64,000 nucleotides of DNA from an uncultured Nitrospirales bacterium (GTDB lineage: Bacteria; Nitrospirota; Nitrospiria; Nitrospirales; UBA8639): contig OY282373.1 in NCBI GenBank assembly GCA_958295805.1, forward strand, positions 1,459,001 through 1,523,000, in the 5' to 3' direction. The translations under genes and the position numbers were made by a program. Each line of letters opens with the position of its first letter. Positions within the stretch are counted from its first letter, which is position 1. Positions 19,601 through 30,200 of the stretch are shown here, one piece after another. The notes under the pieces are model-generated. The model was not told the DNA's origin, ran no database searches, and saw only the letters and a program-made list of their open reading frames with translations.

Positions 19601-21276
19601 GCGCGGCGCAGAACAGCCGCGGGGCGGTCGCGGTGACGGGCGCCGCGCTGACGATCACCGACGACGACGAGGCGGGCCTGACGGTATCGAAGAATTCGGT
19701 GTCGACCACGGAGGCGGCCGGCGTCGGGCGCACGGACACGTTCACGGTGAAGCTGGACACTGAACCGACGGCGACGGTGACGGTCACCATCGGCGTCACC
19801 GGCGGCGACACGGACGAGGCGGCGGTAAGTCCGGCGACCCTGAAGTTCGCGGCGGAGGCGAACAGCGGCAACAACGAGTTCAAGTGGGACGATCCGCGGC
19901 AGGTGACGGTGACGGGCCAGGATGACGGCGCGTCGGACGGTGAGCGCTCGTACACGATCACGGTGGCGGCGGCGAGCGGCGATGCGATCTACAACGACAA
20001 CGCGAAAGTTCCGGACGAGACGGTGTCGGGCACGAATGCGGACGACGATGCGCCGAAAGTGACGCTGGTGCTGGGTGGGACCTCAATCAACGAGAGCGGG
20101 ACGGGCAATTCGACCACGGTCTCGGCGCGGCTGAGCCGGGCATCAACGGCCCCGACGGCGATCACGCTGACGGCGCCGGCGGGGACATCGCTAGACGCGA
20201 CGAGGCTGACGATCGACGCGGGCGAGACTTCGAGCGCGGACGCGGACACGGCGGCGCACCGGCAGGTGACGCTTACGGCGGTGGACAACGACGTCGACGC
20301 GGCGGACCGCATGGTGTCAGTCACGGGGTCGGCGAGCAACGCCGTGGCCGTGGCGGACCCGGCGGCCGTTTCGCTGACGATCGTCGACGACGACACGGCG
20401 GGACTGACGGTGTCGAAGAGCTCGGTGTTGACCAGCGAGCCCAACGTAAGGGATTCGTTCACGGTAAAGCTGGACACTGAGCCGACGGCGACGGTGACCG
20501 TCACCATCAGCGTCACCGGCGGCGACACGGACGAGGCGACGGTGAGTCCGACGACCCTGAAGTTCGCGGCGGCGGCGAACAGCGGCAACAACGAGTTCAA
20601 GTGGGACGATCCGCGGCAGGTGGCGGTGACGGGCCAGGATGACAGCGCGTCGGACGGTGACCGCTCGTATACGATCACGGTGGCGGCGGCGAGCGCGGAC
20701 GCGAACTACAACGCCCTGAGCAAGACGGTGTCGGGTTTGAATGCGGACGACGATGTGCCGAGGGTGACGCTGGTGCTGAGCCAGACCGAGATCGCCGAAA
20801 GCGGGGAGTTCAATGGGACCACGATCTGGGCGCGGCTGGACCGGGAATCAACGGCTCCGACGACGATCACGGTGACGGCGCCGCCGGGAACGACGCTGAG
20901 CGAGACGAGGATGGGCGAGACGCTGCTGACGCTCGACACGCTGACGATCGACGCGGGCGACACCTCGAGCGCGGAAGCGGACACGGTGGCGCACCGGCAG
21001 CTGACGCTCAGGGCGGTGGACAACGGCCTCGACGCGCCGGACCGCGTGGTGACGGTGACCGGCACGGCGACTAATAGCGCGGTCGTGTCGGGCCCGGCGG
21101 GGGTGTCGCTGACGATCACCGACGACGACCCCCCCCCCGCGCCTGGAGGCGACGACGGTCTCGAACCCCCTGATAACCTACGAGGGGGTCGGGCCGCCGG
21201 CCAGCATACGGGTGCGCCTGCAGTCGCAGCCGACGGCGGTGGTGACGCTGTCGATCCGCAGCAGCGACACGGGTGA
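16693..21276 (+). CDS. Second giant Calx-beta adhesin, 5' part (reads out of frame after the C10 tract)
   Basis: A GTG start at 16693 lies 17 bases after an AGGAG (16671-16675), so the spacing is long and the start is not certain. Residues 1-34 form a signal peptide with hydrophobic core VVFAALLAAPLLFAA and AKA before the mature HDILPDYD. About 12 Calx-beta-type units follow in three alternating classes, beginning INESGTGNST, SISENGGT and GLTVSKxSV. In this frame the protein changes after DDDPPP to PGGDDGLEPPDNLRGGRAAG and stops at 21276, without anchor or barrel. The next frame continues the repeat pattern without a gap. The intended gene is therefore very probably 16693-31297 (about 4867 residues), with one base too many in the C run. 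If the tract is real, this 1527-residue product would be an unanchored secreted fragment. Confidence 0.8.
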   Translation: MRSEADNKSRSAGVVFAALLAAPLLFAASPAKAHDILPDYDSHYHFEIKLSSDTIAENSEGTITVTANCTSAKCRRLFAHSNQAYHQTAIINVFIDGGELQAGGAVLSANKRLTFTVGNTVDLPRMSSGTVTIRVTDDGLSNGDRKVTISGSAPYHPGGFNYWYANSDAVPVVTSATLTVQDDEPPAATLVLGETLINESGTGNSTTVEARLSRAATTATTITLAAPAGTSLSGTTLTIDAGDTSSADAATAAHRQVTLTAVDNTTDAPDRMVTVTGTSSLTGESLPLTALLTIADDDDAPMVTLSLSNPSISENGGTSAVSATLSHPSSEATTVTVQAASGLYTVGTDATITIAAGETANSSDTVSITAVNDITDEPDRSVTVTGMAQNSQGAGAVSGAALTITDDDDPPTVTLSVADPTIEESSGTASETMTTVSATLSNPSSEATTITVTAVSGAYAVGADATITIAAGETANSSDTASITAVDNDIDVGASRAVTVSGRAQNSHEVGEVTGAPLTITDDDEAGLTVSKDSVTTTEAAGAGRTDTFTVHLASEPTAAVTVTISVTGDDTDEATVSPATLKFAAAANSGNNEFKWDDPQTVTVTGVDENVEDSDRPYTITVAAASGDAIYNDNTKVPDKTLSGLNVDDDAPRVTLILSSTSLNESGTGNSTTIEARLSQATATATTITLTAPAGTRLSGTRLTIDAGETSSADADTTAHRQVTLTAVDNTTDAPDRMVSVTGSASNAAVVADPAPVSLTIAADDNAPTVTLSLSSASISENGGTATVSATLSNPSSEATTVTVQAASGLYTVGADATITIAAGETANSSDTASITAVNNAKDEPNRSGTVTASARNSQGVGMVTGAPLTITDDDAAPTVTLAVTDAAIKESSSTASETMTTVSATLSNPSSEATTVTVAAVSGAYAVGADATITIAAGETANSSDTASIRAVDDDIDVGASRIVTVTGAAQNSRGAVAVTGAALTITDDDEAGLTVSKNSVSTTEAAGVGRTDTFTVKLDTEPTATVTVTIGVTGGDTDEAAVSPATLKFAAEANSGNNEFKWDDPRQVTVTGQDDGASDGERSYTITVAAASGDAIYNDNAKVPDETVSGTNADDDAPKVTLVLGGTSINESGTGNSTTVSARLSRASTAPTAITLTAPAGTSLDATRLTIDAGETSSADADTAAHRQVTLTAVDNDVDAADRMVSVTGSASNAVAVADPAAVSLTIVDDDTAGLTVSKSSVLTSEPNVRDSFTVKLDTEPTATVTVTISVTGGDTDEATVSPTTLKFAAAANSGNNEFKWDDPRQVAVTGQDDSASDGDRSYTITVAAASADANYNALSKTVSGLNADDDVPRVTLVLSQTEIAESGEFNGTTIWARLDRESTAPTTITVTAPPGTTLSETRMGETLLTLDTLTIDAGDTSSAEADTVAHRQLTLRAVDNGLDAPDRVVTVTGTATNSAVVSGPAGVSLTITDDDPPPAPGGDDGLEPPDNLRGGRAAGQHTGAPAVAADGGGDAVDPQQRHG
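21129..21138 (+). repeat. C10 homopolymer at the frameshift point (candidate phase-variation tract)
   Basis: Ten consecutive C follow GACGACGA. With nine C the frame reads DDD-PPP-RLEATTVSNPLITYEG and joins the upstream repeats to the downstream repeats and barrel. With ten the protein ends 138 bases later. The tract lies at a repeat boundary, where a proline linker is tolerated. Confidence 0.75.
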
Positions 21277-24200
21277 GGTGACGGTGACCCCATCGACCCT
21301 GAAGTTCGCGGCGACGGCGGACATCAGCGATTTGGATGATCCAGTGTACGATTGGAACGTCCGGCGAGAGGTGACGGTGAGGGGAGTGGATGATCTGGAG
21401 GATGACAACGATCAGTTTTTCGCGATCACGATGACGGCGGCGAGCGCGGACACGAGGTACCATGGTCAAAGTTTGAGAGTGGGGGGCGTGAACTTGGATG
21501 ACGATGATCCGGAGGTGAAGCTGTCGCTGTCGGACGATTCGATTTCGGAGAACGGCGGCACGACCGAAGTGTCGGCGGCGCTGACCGAAGTGTCGTACCA
21601 GACGGTGACGCTCACGCTCAGCGATGTAGCGGGCGCGTACACGGTGCCGTCGGATGCGAACACGATCACGATCGAGGCGGGGGAGACGAAAAGCACGGAT
21701 CGGGTGACACTGACGGCGGTGGACAACACGACGGATTCGCCGGACCGTTTGGGGACGGTGCGCGGGATCAGCAGCCCACGTGCAGAGGTGGTGGGGGCGG
21801 AACTGACCTTGGAGGACGACGACGATGCGCCGACGGTGACGCTGGCGGTGGCGGACGCCGCGATCAAGGAATCGAGCGACACGGCGAGCGAGACGATGAC
21901 CACGGTGTCGGCGACGCTGAGCCATGCCTCGAGCGAAGACACGACGATCACGGTGACGCCGGCGCCGGGGGCGTACACGGTGGGTTCGGACGCGACCATC
22001 ACGATCGCGGCGGGGGAGACCGAGAACAGTTCGGACACGGCGTCGATCACGGCGGTGAACAACACCCGGGACGAGCCGGACCGGATGGTGACGGTGACGG
22101 GGTCGGCGGCCAACAGCCACGAGGCGGGCTCGGTGACGGGTGCCTCGCTGACCATCGAGGACGACGACGATCCGCCGAGGGTGACGCTGACGGTGGCAAA
22201 TCCCACGATCAAGGAGAACAGCGACACGGCGAGCGAGACGACGACCACGGTGTCGGCGACGCTGAGCCACGCTTCGAGCGCGGCGACGACGATCACGGTG
22301 ACGGCGGTGGTGGGAGCGTACACGGTGGGTTCGGACGCGACCATCACGATCGCGGCGGACCAGACCTCGAACGCTACGGACACGGCGACGATCACGGCGG
22401 TGGACAACGACGTGGATGCCGCTGACAACGATGTGACGGTGACGGGCACGGCCGCGAACGCCCAGGCTACCGCCGAATCGGCGACGATGACCGTGACCGG
22501 GGCGTCGCTGACCATCACCGACGACGACGAAGCGGGGATCGCGGTGTCGCCGGCGCCGTCAACGACCACCCGGCTGCGGACAACGGAGGATGGCGGGACG
22601 GCGGCGTTCACGGTGACTCTGGCGAGCGAACCGACGGGGGACGTAGTGCTCGGCGTGGGGACCACGAGCACCACCGAGGGCATGGTGTCCCCATCGTCGC
22701 TGACCTTCACGGCAAGGACCTGGAACACGGAGCAGACGGTGACGCTGACCGGTGTGGACGACGACGCCAACGACGGCAACCAGAACTACACCGTCACCCT
22801 GACGGTGAACATGGAGAGCACGGCGGACACCAACTACGACTCGCTCTCTGGGATCACGGTCTATGCGGTGAACGTGGACAACGAGTACGGGCTGGACGTG
22901 AGCGCGGTGACGGGGCAGGCGACGGAGTCGGGCGGGACGGCGACCTTCACGGTGGCGCTGCTGACGCAGCCGTTGCAGGCGGTGACGGTGACGGTGACGA
23001 GCCGGGATGCGGACGGGAATTCGGATGCGAGTGAGGGCACGGTATCCCCGTCGTCCCTCACCTTCACGACGATGACCTGGGACACGTCGCAGGCGGTGAC
23101 GGTGACCGGCGCGGACGACGCCATTGACGACGGTGAAGTGACCTGGGCGGTGCGGCTCGATCCGTCAAGCGGCGACACCAACTACAACGGGGTCTCGAAC
23201 GTGGACGTGTCGGTGACGACGACGGACGACGACGCGGCGCCGGGGGTGACGCTGACGGCGTCGCCGTCGTCGATTGCGGAGAACGGCGGCGAATCGACGG
23301 TGACGGCGAAACTTTCGCATCCGTCGGGCGCGGCGACGACGGTGACGGTGACGGCGGTATCGGGCTTCTACAGAGTGGGGTCGGACGCGACCATCGTGAT
23401 CGCGGCGGGGTCAACGGCGAACGCGACGGACACGGCGACGATCGAGGCGGTGGACAACGACACGGACGCGCCGGACCGGGCGGGCACGCTGACGGCGACG
23501 ATCACGAACGACCGGGCCACGGCCGACGGGACGACCATGGCGGTGACGGACGGGCCACTGACGGTGACCGACGACGAGATGTTGCCGAAGGTGACGCTGG
23601 CGTTGTCGGAGTCGTCGATCTCGGAGACTGGCGGGGTGACGACGGTGACGGCGAAACTCTCGCATCCGTCGAGCGAGGCGGTGACGGTGACAGTGGATGC
23701 TGCGGCGGGCACGAGGGCGGTGGCGGCGGACTTCACGCTGTCAAGCACGGCGACGCTGACGATCGCGGCGGGGGACACGACGAGTTCGGGCGCGGTGACG
23801 GTGACGGCGAACGGGAACGACGTGGATTCGCTGAACAAGTCGGTGACGGTCTCGGGGACGGTCTCGGGCGGCAACGGGGTGGGGGCGCCGTCGAGCGTGA
23901 CGCTGACGCTGGAGGACGACGACACCGCGGGGTTCGTGCTGTCGCCGACGACGACGATGACGTCCCGGCTGCGGACGACGGAGGATGGCGGGACGAACAC
24001 CTTCACGGTGAAGCTGGCGAGCGAGCCGACGGGGGACGTGGTGCTCGGCGTGGCGAGTACGAACACGGGCGAAGGCACGGTGTCCCCGTCGTCGCTGACC
24101 TTCGCGGCAAGGACCTGGCACACGGCGCAGACCGTGACCCTGACCGGCGTAGACGATTCCCCGGCCGATGCCGACGGCGACCAAGACTACACCGTCACCC

Positions 24201-27200
24201 TGACGGTGAACACGGTGAGCACGGCGGACCCCACCTACGGCGCCCTCGGGCCGCCCCCCGCGGCCGCCATCACGGTCTACGCGGTCAACGCGGACAACGA
24301 GTACGGCCTGGCCGTGAGTTCGGTGACGGGGCAGGCGACGGAGGCGGGCGGGACGGCGACCTTCACGGTGGCGTTGAACACGCGGCCGTCGGCGGCGGTG
24401 ACGGTGACGGTGACGAGCCGGGATGCGAGCGGGAATCCGGATGCGAGCGAGGGCACGGTATCTCCGTCGTCCCTCACCTTCACGACGATGACCTGGGACA
24501 CGGACCAGCCCGTGACGGTGACCGGCGCGGACGACGCCATCGACGACGGGACTGTGACCTGGGCGGTTCGGCTCGACCCGTCAAGCGACGACCCCAACTA
24601 CGACAACCTCGCAGACGTGGACGTGGACGTGACCACCACGGATAACGACGCTGCCCCGACGGTGACGCTGGCACTGTCACCCACGTCGATTGACGAGATG
24701 GGCGGGGTGGCCACGGTGACGGCGACGCTCTCCCGTGCGTCGGGCGCGGCGACAACGGTGACGGTGACCCCGGTGTCGACCTTCTACACGGCGGGGACAG
24801 ACGCGGTGATCCTGATTCCGGCGGGGCAGACGGCGAACGCCTCGGACACCGCGACTGTGGTGGCCGTGGACGACGCCGTGCACCAGGGCGCGGTCGGGCG
24901 GACGACGACGGTGACGGCCACGGTCTCGAACAGCCTGGGCACCGGGAGCGTGACCGGGGCGGCCCTGACGCTGACCGACAACGAAGCGGCGCCGGGGGCG
25001 ACGCTGGCCCTGTCGGCTGTCTTGATCCCGGAGAACGGCGGCACGGCGATGGTGAGCGCCACGCTCGCCCGCGCGTCGGCCGCGGCGACGACGGTGACGG
25101 TGACCGCGGTCTCGGACTTCTACACGGTGGGGGCGGACGCCACCATCCTGATTGCGGCCGGGGCGACCACGGCGGCCTCAGACACGGTGACGATCACGGC
25201 GGTGGACAACGCGACGGACGAGCCGAACCGGACGGCGACGGTGACGGGCACGCTAGCCAACAGCCGGGGCGCGGGCACGGTGACCGGGGTCATGCTGACG
25301 CTGGAAGACGACGATGATGCCCCGACGGTGACGCTGGCCCTGTCCACGACGACGGTCACGGAAGCCGGCGGGCAGGCGACGGTAAGCGCGATGCTCTCGC
25401 ACCCGTCGAGCGCGGCGACGACGGTGACGGTGACGGCCGGGACAACCACCTACACGGTGGGGGCGGGGGCGGACGCGACCATCGTGCTCGCGGCAGGGCA
25501 GACGACGAGCACGGACGTGGCGACCATCACCGCCGTAGACAACGCCGTGGACGCGGCAGCCAACATGGTGACGGTGACGGGCACGGCGCAGAACAGCCAG
25601 GGCGTGGGCACGGTGACCGGCGCGGCCCTGACCATCACCGACGACGACGACGCGGGGATCGCGACGTCCCCGGCGACGACGACAACCTCCCGATTGCGGA
25701 CGACGGAGTCGGCGGGGACGGCCACCTTCACGGTGACGCTGGCCACCGAGCCGACGGGGGCCGTGGTGCTGGACGTGGCGAGTACGAACACGGCGGAAGG
25801 CACGGTGTCGGCCGCCTCGCTGACCTTCACGGACTCGACCTGGAACACGGCGCAGACGGTGACCCTGACCGGCGTAGACGATTCCCCGGCCGCGGCCGAC
25901 GGCAACCAGCCCTACACCGTCACCCTGACGGTGAACACGGTGAGCACGGCGGACCCCATCTACGACGGGCTCTCGGCCATCACGGTCTACGCGGTCAACG
26001 CGGACAATGAGTACGGGCTGGACGTGGGCACGGTGATGGGGCAAGCTACGGAAGCGGGCGGGACGGCCACCTTCCCGGTGGCCCTGCTGACGCAACCGGC
26101 GTCCGCCGTGACGGTCTCGGTGACGAGCCAGGATACGAGTGAAGGCACGGTGTCCCCGTCGGCACTCACCTTCACGCCGACGACCTGGAACACAGAGCAA
26201 ACGGTGACGGTGACCGGCGAGGACGACGCCATCGACGACGGTGACGTGACCTGGGCGGTTCGGCTCGACCCGTCAAGCGGCGACCTCAACTACGACAACC
26301 TCGCAGACATGGACGTCTCGGTGACCACCGAGGATAACGACGATGCCCCGACGGTGACGCTGGCCCTGTCGCCCACGTCGATTGCGGAGATGGGCGGGAT
26401 GGCCACGGTGACGGCGACGCTGAACCGTGCGTCGGGCGCGGTGACGACGGTGACGGTGACCCCGGTGTCGACCTTCTACACGGCGGGGACAGACGCGGTG
26501 ATTCTGATTCCGGCGGGGCAGACGGCGAACGCCTCGGACACCGCGACTGTGGTGGCCGTGGACGACGCCGTGCACCAGGGCGCGGTCGGGCGGACGACGA
26601 CGGTGACGGCCACGGTCTCGAACAGCCTGGGCACCGGGAGCGTGACCGGGGCGGCCCTGACGCTGACCGACAACGAAGCGGCGCCGGGGGCGACGCTGGC
26701 CCTGTCGGCTGCCTTGATCCCGGAGAACGGCGGCACGGCGATGGTGAGCGCCACGCTCGCCCGCGCGTCGGCCGCGGCGACGACGGTGACGGTGACCGCG
26801 GTCTCGGACTTCTACACGGTGGGGGCGGACGCCACCATCCTGATTGCGGCCGGGGCGACCACGGCGGCCTCAGACACGGTGACGATCACGGCGGTGGACA
26901 ACGCGACGGACGAGCCGAACCGGACGGCGACGGTGACGGGCACGCTAGCCAACAGCCGGGGCGCGGGCACGGTGACCGGGGTCATGCTGACGCTGGAAGA
27001 CGACGACGATGCGCCGGCGGTGACGCTGGCTCTGTCCACGACGACGGTCACGGAAGCCGGCGGGCAGGCGACGGTAAGCGCGACGCTCTCGCACCCGTCG
27101 AGCGCGGCGACGACGGTGACGGTGACGGCCGGGACAACCACCTACACGGTGGGGGCGGGAGCGGACGCGACCATCGTGCTCGCGGCAGGGCAGACGACGA

Positions 27201-30200
27201 GCACGGACGTGGCGACCATCACCGCCGTAGACAACGCCGTGGACGCGGTAGACAACGATGTGACGGTGACGGGCACGGCCGCGAACAGCCACGCCGCCGC
27301 GAATTCGGAGACGGTGACCGTGACCGGCGCGGCCCTGACCATCACCGACGCCGCCGCCGCGGGGATCGCGACGTCCCCGGCGACGACGACGACCTCCCGA
27401 TTGCGGACGACGGAGTCGGCGGGGACGGCCACCTTCACGGTGACGCTGGCCACCGAGCCGACGGGGGCCGTGGTGCTGGACGTGGCGAGTACGAACACGG
27501 CGGAAGGCACGGTATCGGCCGCCTCGCTGACCTTCACGGACTCGACCTGGAACACGGCGCAGCCCGTGACCCTGACCGGCGTAGACGATGCGCCGGCCGC
27601 GGCCGACGGCAACCAGCCCTACACCGTCACCCTGACGGTGAACCAGGGGAGCACGGCGGACCCCATCTACGACGCGCTCCCGGCCATCACGGTCTACGCG
27701 GTCAACGCGGACAACGAGTACGGCCTGGACCTGCCCGTGACCTCCGGCCTGACGACGACGGAGGCGGGCGGGACCGCGACCTTCCCGGTGGCGCTGCTGA
27801 CGCAGCCGGCGGCGGCCGTGACCGTGACGGTGACGAGCCAGAATCCCAGTGAGGGCAGGGTGGCGCCGCCTTTGCTGGTGTTCACCATGGCGACCTGGAA
27901 CACGGCCCAGTCGGTGGTGGTGACGGGAGTGGACGACGACGTGGACGATGGGGACCAGACCTATAACGTCATGCTTGACCCGTCCAGCGGGGATCCCAAC
28001 TACGACGGCCTTGACAGCGAGACCGTGTCGGTGACGACGACGGACGACGACGCGCAACCGACGGTGACGCTGGCCGTGACGCCGGCGACGATCACGGAGG
28101 CCGGCGGCGTGGCGACAGTGACGGCGACGCTGTCGGGCAAATCGAGCCAAGCGGTGACGCTGACGGTGGCGACGCCGACCGTGCCCCCGGCGCTGGCGGA
28201 CGCCTTCACGCGGAGCGGGATGACGCTGACCATTCCGGCGGAGCAGACGACGAGCACGGGCCTGGTGACGATCACGGCAGTGGACAACGCCGTGGACGCG
28301 CCGGACAAGACGGTGACGATCTCGGCCACGGCCACGGGCGGCAACAACGTGAGTCCCCCGGCCCCCGTAACGCTGACGATCACGGACGACGACACCCCGG
28401 GGCTGGTGATTGCCCCGACCGCGTTGGCGCTGGAGGAGCGGACGACGGACCCGACGACCCACATGAAGACCTACACGGTGACGCTGGCGACGGAGCCGAC
28501 GGCGGCTGTCACGGTGACGGTGACGAACCCTGACCCCGGCGCGGTGACGGTCGTCCCGACCACCCTGCCGTTCACGACGACCAACTGGAACACGGCGCAG
28601 GCGGTGACGGTGACCGCGGTCGTGGAGCCCACGGGCGACTACCGGGACGAGACCGTGAGCATAACGCACACGGCGGCCGGGGCCAACGAATACGACTCCC
28701 TCCCGGCGCCCGAGCGCCCGAGCGTGAGCGTGACCGTGGCCGACCAAGATACGCCGCCCACGCTGGGAGCGGACCCGGACCTGACCATGGCCACCTACAA
28801 CGGGGTGGCGGTGACGTTGAAGCGAGCGCCCGACGCGCCGCCGGCGGTGGCGGGGGTGGAGGTGACCCCGCCGGCCACCGTGAGCGGGGCCGTGCCGGGG
28901 TTGCAGGCCATTGAGATAGAGGTGGCGCCGGAGCCCGAGCCCCCGGCGGTGGCGGCCGACGGCTCCGTGCAGGGGCCGGCACTGTTCTCCGTAGGGCCAC
29001 CCGGAGCGCGCACGGTGGTCGAGATCACGGTGAGACCCCCAGGCAGTACCACGGCCCTCACGGCCGCCCAACTCGCCGCCTTGCTGCCCGAGGAGGGGAT
29101 CAGGATCTGTCTGCCGGTGAATGCGGCGTTGCGAGCCGCGGCGGCGGAGGTCGGAGAGCCGTTGCAATTCCTGCATTACACGAACGGCGCGTGGCGAGTT
29201 GAACCGCCGGTGGAGGGGCCGCCCGAGAAAGTGTGTGCCCGGTTGACGACCTTCTCCCCGATGATGGTGGTGTTTGAAAACCTGAAGCCGGCGTTTCAGG
29301 CGGAGGTGAAGCCAAAAACGTACTACACGGGTCGGGCCGTGACCGACGAATTACCGGGCGCCACGGGCGGGAATCCGCCGCTCCGGTACGAATTGGCGCC
29401 GCCGGCGCTGCCTGCCGGGTTGACCTACACGCCCCCGGCGGCCGGAGCGAGGCACGGCGGCACGATCAGGGGCACGCCGACGACGCCCGAGGCTGCGCGG
29501 GAGTACACACTGACCGCAACGGACAAGAACCGCGATGAAGCGACCCTGTCGTTCAGCATCGAAGTCAAACCCGGCATTCAAAGCCGCGACCTGGGCCTGG
29601 TCCTGGCGGGCGTCGGCCGCACCCTGGCCACGGACGCCGTCGAGATTCTGGGCGGCCGCTTCGGCTCCTCCCCGGCGTCCCGCCTGCAAATCACCCTCGG
29701 CGGCCAAGTCCTCCGCCTCACCAATCCCCAATCTCCTTCTCCCTCTTCTCCTCCCTCTCCCCTTGCGGGAGAGGGCCAGGGTGAGGGGGGAGGTCTCCGG
29801 GGTGAGGGGAAACTCCTCCAAGGTGAGGGGTCTCTCCTCCAAGGTGAGGCCACCCGCGCCGTCCCCGTCGGCTCCAGCCCCTGGCAACAAGCCACCGGCC
29901 TGGCTCTCAGCGTGGCCCGCGCCTTCGGCGTCACCATCAACACCCCTTCGCCGCAGTCCCCCTCTCCCCTTGCGGGAGAGGGCCGGGGTGAGGGGGGAAT
30001 TCTCCAGAGTGAGGGAGGCTTCCTCCAAAATGAAACCAACCTCCCGGGGCGCCTTCCCACCGACCTCAGACGAGGGACCACCACCTCAAGCCTCTTGCGC
30101 CTCCAGCCCGTCTCGGGCCGAGACCTCCTGGCCCGCAGCGCCTTCGAGTTGCCCCTGACCCGCACGGGGGAAAACGGCGTTCCCGCCTGGACCCTCTGGG

